Shown one piece after another: positions 1 through 11,540 of a DNA stretch of 64,000 nt. The stretch covers positions 310,001-374,000 of the forward strand of contig JAGVSM010004256.1 of assembly GCA_022494885.1 (NCBI GenBank), in the 5' to 3' direction. The position numbers and the translations under genes were made by a program. Source of the stretch: Micrasema longulum. Lineage: Eukaryota; Arthropoda; Insecta; Trichoptera; Brachycentridae. The notes under the pieces were generated by a model. The model was not told where the DNA came from and did no database searches. It saw only the letters and a program-made list of their open reading frames with translations. Every line of letters starts with the position of its first letter. The first letter of the stretch is position 1.

Positions 1-199
1 CGTACGTTTATGTAAGTACGAGTACACATTACCAAAAAACACATTTTAATCATAAAAAATATTAAAAGATTATCAAATTTTTTTAACTATCTGTCATTGG
101 AGTTTACTATGTAATAACTTTAATTACAAAACCAACGGTTAAACCACAAATGTCAAAATAAAGATAGTAAACATGACAGTATTTTGTGCGTCCAAACTT

Positions 200-394
200 T
201 TGTATTCAGGATATTTTTTTTATTTTTTTTACATCACAACAAGGGCCAAGAGGCTCAATTACAGTGATGAATTACAACAGAACACTCAGGCTTGAAAAAA
301 ATTACATTTATTTTTTGTGTTCTCATCGGGAATCTAACTCGGGATCTTCCGCGCGTGAGCCAAGATCTTAGCCTCTATGCCACGGACGCCGGCA
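200..394 (-). mobile_element. SINE-1 copy (tRNA-derived)
   Basis: Read on the minus strand, a tRNA-like head starts near 394 (GGCGTCCGTGGCATAGAGG, A-box-like) and contains a B-box-like segment around 325-340 (GTTAGATTCCCGATG). It is followed by a body with 'CTGAGTGTTCTGTTGTAA' and an A-rich tail near 205-235. The same head, body and tail order recurs at 24222, 38115 and 57311. The copy is diverged. SINE identity is inferred from the internal Pol III-like boxes and copy number. Confidence 0.7.
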
Positions 395-1244
395 ATATCT
401 TTATCATTATTTACCAGAACTTTTATACCAGAAATGATGAGAGTACAAGCGACTGACATTATATTTGCATAACTTGGGACAAAGAATATTATTTTCAGTC
501 CGGTATGCGGTAATCCAAAGGCAGACATCTACCAACTCCTAGATATTATACAGAGCTATCTTTCTCTCAGACATTTTAAGTGCAAATTTTGTTTGCGATG
601 TCTACTTGGTGCATTGTTCAAATATCTACAAAAGTTGCGAAGTATGAGTATCTCGTTGATTACTGGAGACAAGTGTTTAATTTAGTTAGGTAATTGAATA
701 AATGTTGAATTATGCAGAAAGTAAGAGAGATAGTCGTAGAAAGTGAGTATTGAGGTTTTTATTGACATACAATCATGACATACCGAGAGTAGAAAAAAAT
801 AGAAACATTCTTAGAGATCATAGTAATTACAAAATATACTCGCTGCTTTTTCATTTCGGTAGGTTTGTAATTTAAAAAAAATAAAAAATATCTTAGATTT
901 CGTGTTTGTATATTTGAAACACCAGGAACAGAAGTAAAAGGTCTTAAAACTTGGGTTTATCACACACTTTCGTGTAATGGCCATGTTTTTGTAAAAAAAA
1001 TCTATATATATGAGAGAGTCTACAAAAAGTGGCTTGGTGGGATTTTAGTTTTAGTAAAAATATAACAAGTGAAATTTTTTTAAATTGTAAAAATGTATAA
1101 TTATGCTAGTCCGATGTCTTGCGGGAAACCCGCTGGTTTAAACTGTGCGGCTCGGTTATAAGCTTAGACTACACCCTGTCTACGTAATCTATAAGTGTGA
1201 AAGCACTAAAATTAATGCTATGAATCATAAACGTATAAAAAAAC
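395..1244. other. No recognised feature
   Basis: AT-rich DNA with short A/T runs. I see no coding sequence, RNA gene or repeat shared with the rest of the window. Confidence 0.5.
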
Positions 1245-1377
1245 TATACAGCTTGTATGGTAAACCCTGTCACATCCGAAACAAGGTATAAGCAAGATGA
1301 CATATTGGCATATTAAAAAAAATACCCACTGTCGTGGTTTCGCATGAGACAGGTTTTACCATGCACGCTTTATATAT
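1245..1377. mobile_element. Short palindromic MITE, same family as 62604-62984
   Basis: The left end begins TATACAGCTTGTATGGTAAA and runs into CCCTGTCACATCCGAAAC. The right end is its inverse (GTTTCGCATGAGACAGG, then TTTTACCATGCACGC). The arms are about 50 bp around a small centre. The segment CCCTGTCACATCCGAAA, followed by AGCAAGATGACATATTGGCA, is shared with the larger palindrome at 62604-62984, so this is a deleted member of that family. TA at both tips fits an IS630-Tc1-mariner-type non-autonomous element (inference). Confidence 0.75.
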
Positions 1378-2006
1378 AAAGCATCAACGGAAATACCATA
1401 TTATTAATTGTAAATGTAAATAAAAAGTAAATAAGATACTTCTTTTAGAGGACGATATTATTATGTCTGATGTCTGTTTTCTTCTATAATATAATTTTTT
1501 AGTTGTGAATTATTGTATAGTGGCGAAATTATGTAGCTGAAATATAAAGGTAGCATTCTGATAACGGGGGTAATAAGATGAAATAACGGGGATACTGAAT
1601 AAGGCAACTAGATAACAAACAGACAAGCGGAAGTTTCACCAATAAATAAGGAATGCTTCGCTGAAAGCTCGGGGGCTGGGAACTTAAAGCTCCTTACACT
1701 TTCCGTTGTTAAGTTGGTAGACAAAGACAGTAAAAAAAACACTTAGGCAAACAAACAAACATGTGCGAAACATACTTATCTTTGCTTACCGCCAGAAGGT
1801 TTCAGATAAATATATTTGTGATCAATATTTACCCACCTACATATTTATATATGAACGTATTTGTAATATGGATTCTTTCAAACGTTAAGTAAACATCTAA
1901 TTAATTTTCAAAACACTGCGCACTAGTAATTTTTTACGAATCAACTTATTTATATCTCTATTTTTTGTATAGAGCTGGAATAAAAAAAGTAGAAAGCTTT
2001 TAAAGA
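1378..2006. other. No recognised feature
   Basis: AT-rich. It may contain the terminal inverted repeat of the adjacent mariner remnant, but I could not identify one. Confidence 0.4.
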
Positions 2007-2700
2007 CTATTGTTTTTCGAGGTATTGTCCATGACGATTGACAGATTTTTGCATGCGCTCGAACCAACTCTGGAAGCAGTTTTTCCACTCGTTTGTTGGT
2101 ACAGTCGAAATTGCGTTTTTGAAGGCGTTGACTGCTTTTTTTGGTGAATGGAACCTTTGACCTTGCAGTCCATTCTTGATTTTCGGAAAGGTAAAAAATC
2201 GTTGGTTCCTGGGTCGGGACTGTACGGAGGATGGTCTAGCAATTAAACTTTTTGTTGCTCTAAAAATACAATTGTCTCGCGAGCTGTATGCGAACGATGA
2301 GGATGATTCTTCTGAACGTTGATTTTTCGAAGCTCAGCGAAGACTTCCGGCAAACAAATGGTTGTATACCAATCGGCAGGGACAGTTCTTTGATCTTGCA
2401 GAGGAATTGTTGCTACATGACAAATGTCAAATGACAAATGTCGCGACCATATTTTTGGACACACTTGACGAACTTGGAGAACGAATGACTTTTGTCGACT
2501 TTTCTTCAAATTGAAATACCCAAAAAAACGATTGGCGTTTATTTTCGGGTTCATATAAGTAGATTCACGATTCATCACCATTGACGATGCTGTACTCATT
2601 TTTAGATTTTCCTGTGTTAAAAAAGTCTAGAGTTTTTGACACCAACTTACTATGGCTTTTTTTTGTTCTCCGGTCAACAGATGTTGTTCAGTGTTGAATC
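2007..2700 (-). pseudogene. Decayed mariner (cecropia/mellifera-like) transposase, C-terminal two thirds
   Basis: Read on the minus strand with frame changes, the sequence follows a mariner transposase from the linker before the first catalytic Asp to the C-terminus. Visible pieces are LLTGEQKKAIVSWCQK (about 2655-2695), GDES (first catalytic Asp codon at 2574-2576), WYTTICLPEVFAELRK, SHTARETIVFLE, HPPYSPD..TNDF, RGQRF-like GLQGQRFHSPKKAV, and the C-terminal WFERMQKSVNRHGQYLEKQ before a stop at 2007-2009. Full mariner transposases are about 345 residues; roughly the last 230 are represented. The Trp codon after GDES has become TGA (2565-2567), another stop interrupts the linker, and the block that should read HHDNAS is shortened to HPHR, so the second catalytic Asp is lost. 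The element cannot encode active transposase. Its N-terminal side is replaced by a SINE from about 2701. The family assignment is firm; the subfamily is a judgement. Confidence 0.9.
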
Positions 2701-2870
2701 ATCTGTAAAAACAATATTTCACTTCTACCATGTCAGAAATCGAACCGTGGATTTCAAGAATGGCAGGCGAGCGCGCCAACCACTATAGTACGAGGCGGAC
2801 TTATCTCCACTTGATTATCTTTATCAGTATTTTTAGCTGAGAGTAAAAACACTCGTTCGGGATTTTAGTT
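2701..2870 (-). mobile_element. SINE-4 copy, tRNA-like head
   Basis: The minus strand reads GTCCGCCTCGTACTATAGTG (A-box side, near 2805), then a B-box-like ACGGTTCGATTTCTGACATG (near 2735-2750). This is the head of the SINE-4 family found at many loci in this window. It abuts the broken 5' side of the mariner remnant, so it probably inserted there or marks a deletion. The part beyond 2810 ('GAGTAAAAACACTCG') resembles the 5' extension seen in the 31.7 and 39.5 kb copies. Confidence 0.65.
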
Positions 2871-3639
2871 CGTCATACATATTTCACACACAGAACTGTA
2901 TTGTTCATAAAGAAGCAACTACAGTACAATTCTACTTGTTTGTTTTGTAAATAATTTTAAAATTTTAATTTCTTAAAAAAGAATCAATGGTAAACTAGTA
3001 AAAAAATAATCAATTAGAAAACAAACCTTACATTTATAATTCTTCTTTCGAACTGTTATTTCTCCAAGTGCGAGAAATACCTTGCCCCGATCTGAAGTTC
3101 ATGTAACAAGTACGAATTCAGAAAAGGGAAGCTTTATGCATACAATAAGTTCAAAGCACTCTGTTTCGTAGTAATGAGATGCATAAATATGAATGTTGCA
3201 GTCTGCAAGTGCTTTCATGTGAGGCACAACCAAATTCAGAGCTTTATTTTAAATTTCCTTGGGTTTTAATTTTTCTCATTTTTTCTTAATTTAAAATTGT
3301 GAGTTAAGTAATATACTAATATAGTTAAATCTTATTATAAATAATTTAATTAATAAGCATTTACTCATACCCTAGGTCTGTATTTTTTAAGTATCCACTA
3401 TGTAGAAATAATGTTTTAAAATAAAAAACAGGTATTTTCGCTAGTCCTCAATACGTTTGCATTCATTTTGACAGGCAAAAATGTTCACCGCTACGCGAAA
3501 AAACCATTCGCACCACTGTCGCACTCATGTTTGACGTTCTGCTGACAATCAACGCTCTCTAGAAAACCAGTGCCATCGATTTGTACAAACAACGTTTTAA
3601 TGACGTTACCTGACGCCACATGACCATAGCTTAAGTCTG
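2871..3639. other. No recognised feature
   Basis: Unique-looking sequence. The part from about 3460 is less AT-rich, but I see no open frame or repeat match. Confidence 0.45.
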
Positions 3640-3850
3640 TCTATCCTCAGCTGCCGTCTTACATTTCGCCACCTGGAGATGGAGAAGCTGCGCAGCATTT
3701 TTTTTCCCTGCATCCTACCATCTTATCTTGGGCCTTCCCACTTATCTCCTTCCACTTGGGTGTCCCTTTATTGGTATTTTAGGGACGCATGAATCAAACA
3801 TTCGCTGTACATGTACTTCCCATCCTAATCTAAGCAGTTTCATAGTATAT
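3640..3850 (-). mobile_element. Decayed non-LTR retrotransposon C-terminus (RTE-like)
   Basis: The minus strand from about 3845 to 3640 translates with one internal stop to a pattern found at the C-terminus of RTE-type LINE polyproteins: a WEVHVQRM segment (usually W.GHV.RM), then PSGRR-VGRPKIRWQDAG, then AAEDR. The GRRxxGRPxxRW core is diagnostic of this tail. Everything upstream is missing, as expected for a 5'-truncated, old copy. Related scraps lie at 20366-20670 and 30060-30420. Confidence 0.7.
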
Positions 3851-5953
3851 AATATGTCGAGATGCTTGGGGCCTGTCATATGATGAACAGTTAAATGTTA
3901 GACCGAATGCGCCACTGTTAACCTTTATTCTGTATCTACGATGTTGTAAAGACATAAACTGTTAAATATATATAATCCTTACATGCAAAAAATATTTTAT
4001 TTATGTTGCTTAAAATTTGTTAGAATTATCTGCAAAAGTACCAGCATTTAATTCTGATTTTCATATTGTTTTCTTCGAGGATACGAGATTTCAATGGAAT
4101 GCTCTGGGGATGTTACAATGTGCTTACACGCACCATTTTCGGTGCGGCTAATTCATATTATGTAAAACAGACATGTCTTTGCATAATGTTCTTATTGTTT
4201 AAATTTCCCTGAGATGGACATAAAAAATATTTTTACATTTAAAAAGAAAAAGTTAATGGAAATGAAAGTTTTGTGCTTGTTGAGCCTATGTTTTTTGTCC
4301 TTGTTAAATAAATATATTTATTTACTACATAAATCAAATTTTCAATTTAACAACAAAACTAACATCAGCTTTCTCATAAGGATTGTTTTTATTGAAAAAC
4401 TTTTGATTGTTACATTTAATTAATTGTAATAACTTGATGGTTAGTAACATAACAATTCCTACAATCTACAAAATTTTCGTGGTAGATAATAGATTTTTCC
4501 GGATTGTGTGTAGTCTGTCTAACAAGATACCTGTTTTTATATGCAGTGTAAAAAAATAACAAAACGTACTTACCTACTATAAAAAGCATTATTTCTTCAA
4601 ATAAAACTACATTTTTATTGTTATAAATGTTTAGTGAATTTGTAAGGTATATTCAAAAAATTAAAAACATTTGTTTTCAATGAAGGAAAACTTCTATTTC
4701 ATTCCTACAAAACTACAAAATTGACTACAAAAATCATTTTTAAAATAGAGTTCCGGAAAGTGAATTTTGATTTTGTTGCTAATATCTGTATCTTAAAAAA
4801 CACAGTCAGAATAATTATAAAAAATATTTATTATATTAATATGAAGTTGTTTAAATAAGAAATAATTTAAACATTTAAGTTTTTTTGTAAAAATTCGTCG
4901 TATAAGTACATTGTTATTTATTAGTGATATTTTAAAGTAATTAATAAATCAACAATCTCGTTCACCCAATTTTATTTCTATAGTAAAAACGATAATTTAT
5001 ACGTTCACCCATACATTTTTGACGTGAAAATCCCTTAATATAATAACACGAACTATGTCCAAACATAAAGTGATGTCATGTATGTATACACCCATATCTG
5101 TAAGACGTTTCGAAGGATGAAGGTATAGGGTTCCCGTGAAGAGGTTAGTATTGGATTACAGGACAAACAGAAAGTATTCCACGTGGGCGCACTCGGCACA
5201 GGGTGGGGATGACACGTGGGGATTATGACAGGTGGCTGAAATGTCTTCCCTACAGATGACAGGGGTCCGAGAACCTTATTTATTCTCCCTGATAATGGAG
5301 AGATGAGTCATCAGATTCTTGAACGCTATCAATACATCACTAGCTTTCCTTCCATGTACTTGGTGTTGTTTTTTTTATCAAAACAAACAAAACATCATGC
5401 CGTTTACCCCGTAGGTGTCGGCGGAGAGCATAGAACGCCTCTTTACTCTGTATTTGCATACAGACCTGACTTCCTATTCATTCATACATTATCTCATGCA
5501 CGCACGACGATTATTCCGACTTTTGACATTTCCATCTTTAAATATTTGTCGAATTTGGTCATGACATGATTTGATAATGCTTGTCTCAACCTCACACGAT
5601 ACACATATCTCGAAATTTGTGCACCTATCGTACATATCTTTACTTCACATTCGCCTGAGAGGTCTTATAACTCTTGTTTTTTTTTTTAATTTTACACTAC
5701 GCTCCAATACTTATCGTGGGATGGCGCCAGGACTATTTTGAAATTCTAATTTTGCCGCCTGCGATAAACATTTATTTGCCAAGGTTGCTTTTTGAGAACG
5801 TAATTTGTAACTAACTAACCAAATTCTAATCATCAATAGTACTCACGTGTACCATGCATATTTTCTTCATAGCCTTTTGGATGAAAAAAGGCTTTGATCG
5901 AAACTTTTATAATTTATATTCAAAAATACGGCGTCAATACCTACATAATCATT
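3851..5953. other. No recognised feature
   Basis: A long AT-rich tract (especially 3960-5050), then a more mixed segment (5050-5600) whose short open frames look accidental. A GATGGCGCCAG site at about 5717 is the only motif I noted. Confidence 0.5.
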
Positions 5954-6182
5954 GGGTTTCTGGCACGAGTTGGTAGCTAGATTTGACTAATTGTGAGATA
6001 TTCACTTTTAAAGTTAAAAGCTCACCTAATTCACCATTTCAAATAAAACCAAAAGTTGAATATTGTATAATATAATTTTTTGTGTATATATTTTTATTTA
6101 CTTTAAACAAAGATTATTTTATGCCATTTTAAGACATCCCCTATTTTGTAAATTTGTAATTACCAACTCGTGCCAAAATCCC
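5954..6182. mobile_element. MITE with GGCACGAGTTGGTA terminal inverted repeats
   Basis: The left end GGGTTTCTGGCACGAGTTGG (from 5954) is mirrored at the right end, whose reverse complement is GGGATTTTGGCACGAGTTGG (ending 6182). The match continues GTA(G/A)(C/T)TA for a few bases. The interior is AT-rich and has no open frame. I could not settle a target-site duplication. The superfamily is unassigned. Confidence 0.7.
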
Positions 6183-6219
6183 AGCGACATTTTCTAACAT
6201 ATTTATAAAATTATAACTG

Positions 6220-6795
6220 AAATAGTTGACTGTAAATAACTACTTAGTTTAATAACAATACATGTGCCAGCCAGGATTTGTAGACGGTACCACCTGTTTC
6301 ATGTACCAATAAATAAAACATCGTATGTTAAAAATGCTTTTTTTCGTAGGACTTTTTCAGTGTACATTACAAAATTTAAAGATATAGATTACACAAACAC
6401 CACTCTGTCAGATTTAAAATTAACACTAAAAATGCATTATGTAACTAAGTAGACATTATAATAATAAATATGTACATCTCCCTTCACCTCCTTATCCTCT
6501 CTTCAAGCATCCTTGTCCTAATCCCGCCCAATTTACAATCAATTACTGTTCTTAAAAAAAAACTCTTTAATTATTGAAAAATATTTACAAGTACATAAAA
6601 ATAACATTTTTATATGTATAAACTTATATGTATTTATTTAATCTGTAATATATTTTCTTTAATGACTTTGTATACTTTGTGGAAATCTATTATTACTTCC
6701 GAGTTTATGTATAACACTATATCTGTTTGTTTACTATAAATATGTATGTAGAACTGTTGATTTCCCAAATAAAATAAAAATAAAATAAAATAAAT
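6220..6795 (+). mobile_element. 5'-truncated LINE (Jockey/CR1-like), same family as 41119-42350
   Basis: The segment matches the 3' part of the minus-strand LINE at 41-42 kb at both DNA and protein level. PARICRRYHLFHVP, NAFFRRTFS and a final LKMHYVTK before the stop (about 6450) correspond to residues about 224-285 of that fragment. The 3' UTR then runs to an ATAAAATAAAAATAAAAT tail at 6768-6795. Only the last ~70 residues remain, a typical truncated LINE insertion. Confidence 0.9.
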
Positions 6796-7807
6796 TAACT
6801 GTAATACGGCTTTTAGAAAAAGGCCTCAAAATCAAATATTTGGACTAATAATATGAATATTAGTTTTTATTTTTAAAAAAAAACAAATATTAATGATCTT
6901 TTTACTGCCCAAATAAATAAAAATATTTCTTTTGGACTTACCTTATTTTCAACTTTTGGGTATTTTATTTAACAAATAATATTTCTCAACCCCGTTAAGT
7001 ATACTTGTAATATATGGTTTATAATCTACCTAACTATTGAGGATTTGTTTAAGTCCTTTGTATAAAACTTTGAACCGATTTCTCGAGAGGGTTCTAGAGT
7101 AAACTTAGAACTCAAATATTACGTAAATCGTATTTTATAATAATGGTTATAATCCCAGTAACGTTAAAAGCTGCATCCCTAATCTGTGTGGAGGCGAGAT
7201 CAATAATCACTCCAGAATCCAAAACCGGGAGGAAACCAGACGGTCCGAATATACAAACACCAATATATACGTATGTTTGTCAGCAGACAGGTTTCAGTTG
7301 CAAATATATAGGCATGTACAGTACAATACTGCTCACATTAATTGTCACACGTTGTGTATGGTAAAAAAATGAATTATTTTAAATTTTATTCCTGGCCCAT
7401 TAGCTTCGTTTCCCACCCTCCCCTTAACCCATCCTACCTACCTAACCTAACAGGATTCATAAAAATAGAAAATTTGGATTTGGAACAAAATAAACAAAAT
7501 TTTGACATTGCATCACACTGCATAAGGATTCTTGGAATCGCGCATTGTTGTTTTAGTGATTATAAATCGTTTAATAATTCATAGTGAACTTTCATTATCC
7601 AGTGCACCAATATTAAAAACATCCTTCTCGCATCAAAAGTACGGTAGGTCCATTCCTGTGCTTCTTTCCTTTATTCAATTATTCCAACTTTGTACAAAAT
7701 TCAATGAATTTGTTTTTACATTGTACAGTCCGCTTGTCGTTAACACGTTATTTTCTTTACTAATTTTTTTAACGAGGCTTTAAATTTGTAAATTTAAAAA
7801 AAAGTGC
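6796..7807. other. No recognised feature
   Basis: AT-rich. Overlapping short open frames between 7143 and 7783 have no recognisable domain and are probably accidental. Confidence 0.5.
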
Positions 7808-7918
7808 TCATCATTCATCATCAAAGCCTGATCTACACCTGATGATGCATAGGGCACCGTATTTCAAACGTACATGCAGTCTATTTCGATCATGTGTTAC
7901 AAGAATCTGTCTGAAAAT
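7808..7918 (-). mobile_element. SINE-4 copy, 3' part
   Basis: It contains the diverged SINE-4 3' signature in minus orientation: CATCATTCATCATC, then a degraded 'TTCCGCACC' region, GATGATGCATAGGGCACCG, and ATCATGTGTTACAAGAATCT. The tRNA-like head is missing. Confidence 0.55.
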
Positions 7919-8510
7919 TTTATTGTGCACGCAGAAATATTGATTGACACAGCAGAATAGATAAGTAAAGCGTCATTTAATAAGAGTAATTGAATTCGTG
8001 AACTTTAAACTTAAAATATAAAACAAATTTTATTTGACATAAAACTGATATTTTTATATGATGTCAAATAATATTTGATGTTTTAAAGATAATGTCGGTC
8101 AAATGTCTACCACATCGTTGTTTAAACCGAAGTCCAATTTTCATTAATTCTCTCATTAGATGAGCAAAGTAGGGTAAAAAAATTAACTACCCTGGCAACA
8201 CTAACGAAATGTCCATCTTGTTTTCTTCGACAATCTGACAGATGGAAATATAATTCAATTTTTAGTAATGCATTTGCTACTTACACATACATTTGCTAAT
8301 TACATATGAAATGTGATCCCATCCTGTTTTTTTAAGATCCCAGCAGTATTTCTACACTTTAAAACGACACAACACGGCATAGTTGAATTCAAATCAGGAG
8401 TTGCGTACTGCGTACTTATGGGTCAAAACGTAAAACTACTTCTTTAAGAGTAGTTTAGTCGCCTTATGTTTAATGCGCGTATGCGGTTTCTGGACTATTC
8501 TTAATTCTAT

Positions 8511-8801
8511 GGTTTCAGCTCTTTTACTTCACAAAAGTCAACAGATGGAAGAGTTGAGACAATGTGGATGTTTAAACATAGGCAGATGAAATAGAAACAT
8601 AGGCAATGTTAAACAGTGTGTAAGGTGGCCACTTAAACCGGCAAATTACAGGTCATAAGCCCTGTAACTGCCTAGACTCCTATATTCCCTTCTTAAAAAT
8701 GTTTTTCCTCTCTGTTGCAACAAATTTAAATATTAATAGCTCCTTTGGGAGGAAATCCAGCCAGTCTGCAAGCATTTGGACATACTCAAAACATTGTTGT
8801 A
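8511..8801 (+). mobile_element. RF-A copy (MITE-like interspersed repeat)
   Basis: It begins within the conserved head (GGTTTCAGCTCTTTTACTTC), passes the degenerate TTACACAGTGTGTAA block (here AAACAGTGTGTAAGG), GGTCATAAGCCCTGTAA and TGCCTAGACTCCTATATTCC. It ends with the terminal segment GGAGGAAATCCAGCCAGTCT and CAAAACATTGTTG. The 5' inverted terminus is absent. About ten more copies or fragments occur in this window. Confidence 0.8.
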
Positions 8802-8940
8802 GCTCAAAGTAGGTCATTTTTTTATTACCTTTTTAGTACATTTGTACAATTAAATACTCTAATGTTTACCGCGTATAAGAAAAAAATACATATGTAATTT
8901 TCCGTAGCGCTGAACTTTCTCATTTAGTTTATTTTTATTA
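8802..8940 (-). repeat. RF-B fragment
   Basis: CAAAGTAGGTCATTTTTT and ACCGCGTATAAGAAAAAAAT followed by CCGTAGCGCTGAACTTTCTC match the 5' half of RF-B in minus orientation (compare 43650-43780). It directly abuts the RF-A copy, suggesting that one inserted into the other. Confidence 0.6.
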
Positions 8941-10669
8941 ACCGTCGATATTTAAAGAGAACCCGAAATTTTGTTCACCAGTGTACTAATGCATCTTTTT
9001 TGCATACATATACTCGCGTACCGTTGTACCTTAAATATTGTACTGTCTTCAGGGGCAGACTCCGTACTCCAGAAAACCGAAGCTGCGGTTTTAACATAAG
9101 ACTCCTAAATATAACTTGTCAAGTCTGGAAAAGAAACGATTCGTTCGATATTTCAAATATTTGTTGACCTACTGGATTAAACCCTCTAGGGATTAATATG
9201 AATATCATGAATTCTACTGAGGCACCAATTCTCAAAATGCAATAGCTTGCTGTTTTGGGTCCTAGTGAAGTGACACGATTCGCATCCAAATAGTACGAGA
9301 AGTTCAATGCGAGCGGTATTTGATTTTTAACTCTTGTGTGGCTGTGGTGTAAAACGAGTCTACATAGGATTTACAAGACTTGACATATCTATCTTATTGG
9401 CACTGAGCAGGGGTGCACGCTACTTATATGACGAGTGTATTTATGATTTTATTTTGCTATAACAGGCCTAAATTATATTATAATTTAAAAAATACGGAAA
9501 AATAATTATTTATGATATTCTTTGAAATGTCCGAACTTCAGAATATTCCGGCTTTTGTTTGAGGTAACACGCTGTTACATCACCGCGTGTAAATGATTTT
9601 TTTAACATAGCGTTTTTAAAGCTGACGAGTAAACATCTCGTCTTCAGATAGCTTGGAAAAATAATTTTGATGTTTAATTACTCACGTGTCCTTTTTAAGG
9701 AGAGATTTCTTATTGATGTTAATTGGGTTTATGAAAGTACACCCTCTTTATATCCGGCTCCCGTTTGACTGGTCTTATATCCTTGATTCCTCACTTTCTT
9801 TTTAGGTCACCTAAACGTTGTAACGATATTATCCTTTAGTGCCATAAAGGTTTAGCATTTCGGGGTCCTTCGTCCTCGGTACTCCGGGTGACCTCCTGCT
9901 GCTTAGTGGCAGTGAGACGTAAAATGGTGCGAGCTTAATTAAATGTAAGGACCTCGACAGCTAAGGGGTTCTCTTGATGTATAGCAGGTTGGGACGGGGA
10001 AAGTTTTCGTATTAAATTGCAAAACCTAATAGAGGATTACAGTCCTATTTGTGTTATATTCGTTCATACATTGTATTACACATCAATTCGAATTTGAGAT
10101 CACTTAGATTTTTTTTAAATGTGTTGCATTGTTTTATACTAAAGCCTTATAAAACCTATTTTTTTTAAGGAATTATAATAATCAGTTGTTTATCTATTCG
10201 ACAGTATTACGAGCATTTTAGAAAAACCTCGTTTCTAAGGGAATTTTACCATCTCCTTGTAAATTCTGTTGAACAAAATATAAGCTAAAATTAGCTACCC
10301 GATTTAAACGATATTTGTAACTAATCGATTTCACCATTGAAATAACGCTTTATCAATATTTTAACTAGTTAATCAAGACATTTGTCTGGCAACACATTCA
10401 CGAAAAGCCCTGACTATAAAAATCTATGCAGTAGTTGTCAAAAAACAAGCGTTTTTCAAAATCCACATTCTCAAGCATACCTAACAACTCCGTCGTTTCT
10501 CAGTTATTACGTTTAATCTTGATATTTCTCGTAAGTTTTTGGCACATCGCAGTATTTTATGTATTTTTGATAATTAAAATCAATTATTAAGGTTACTTTT
10601 TAAAGCGTTTAGGTTCATATATCTGTACTATTTTTTTCTTAGTTCGTTTTAGTTTAGGGGTTTGAACCG
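8941..10669. other. No recognised feature
   Basis: Mostly single-copy-looking DNA. The part at about 9860-9990 is noticeably GC-richer (TCCGGGTGACCTCC, CTCGACAGCTAAGGG) without an open frame or repeat match. Confidence 0.45.
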
Positions 10670-11165
10670 TCAGTAGGATCGCAGTGTGTCTCGCCTCGCT
10701 GGAGGGTGTGATTCTATCAAATGCTGCGAACGCCCAGTAGCATTCCGCCGGCAACACTACTGACTAGTCCAACTCATTAGCGTCCACGTCACGAACCCTG
10801 GGCAATGAGATCAAACTCATAACGTTACGATCACAGCCGATAACGAGGGGATGAAAAGCGAATTTCTGGCGCCTCCAAACCAGAACCAACCAACTAAGGG
10901 AAGGTAACTCCGAAAGAAAAATCCACCAGAGAAGGCGTCGGGAAACCACTATGGTCATCTTTTTCCAGGAATCACCATGGCGAATACATCCAACAAGCAG
11001 TTGTCCTGGCCTCGGAGTAGCGCAGGACCGAGATGCTTTCGCTGTAGTGATCGCCAACGTCGGGGGGACCTGATAAGGCACCGCAAGAAGAAGTTATTAT
11101 TTTCTTGTTTTAGTATCTCTTTAGCTATTCCAACTTTTTTAATAAAAACTACTAATAATAATAGT
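10670..11165 (+). other. GC-rich block with an ACTAATAATAATAG tail, possible unclassified retroelement
   Basis: About 420 bp (10670-11095) stand out as GC-rich in an AT-rich setting and end in an A/T-rich tail with ACTACTAATAATAATAG (about 11146-11163). Open frames of 105 residues (minus) and 65 residues (plus) cross it but show no domain I recognise. A GC-rich body with a simple repeated tail is typical of a non-autonomous retroelement. No second copy is visible here, so a host element cannot be excluded. Confidence 0.35.
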
Positions 11166-11206
11166 TTTTTTTAAGTTAAGTTTATGTTAGTAGGTATTTT
11201 TACGTC

Positions 11207-11540
11207 CTGTACGTCTGAAAAAATCTCCTTTCTCTTCCTTAATCTCTCTTCCTTTCTTTTTTCCTCTTTCCGCTTTTTTCCTTTTCCCCATTGAGTAATA
11301 GTTTTGATTTAAGGTAATTTATAAACATATACGTTTATTTCTATTTTTATATATTTTTAACTTTTTAATCTTTTTTTTTCTTCTATTGAATATGTTCTGT
11401 AACTTGAATTATAAAAATAAAACTTTTATTTTATTGGTTGGTTGGAAGAAATTGCCATTTGGCAATAAGCCCGCCAATGTACAAATAACATTATGTACAA
11501 AAAGTTAAATAAATAAAAAAAAATTAAAAAAAAATATTTT
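11207..11540 (+). mobile_element. LINE 3' UTR, same family as 40455-41000
   Basis: Plus-strand match to the minus-strand LINE end at 40.5-40.7 kb. Shared marks are a pyrimidine-rich CTTAATCTCTC stretch, CCATTGAGTAATAG, TTTATTTCTATTTTTATATA, CTATTGAATATGTTCTGTAA and the terminal GGTTGGTTGGAAGAAATTGC followed by GGCAATAAGCCCGCC. It ends in A-rich sequence near 11510-11540. No coding part is left. Confidence 0.8.
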
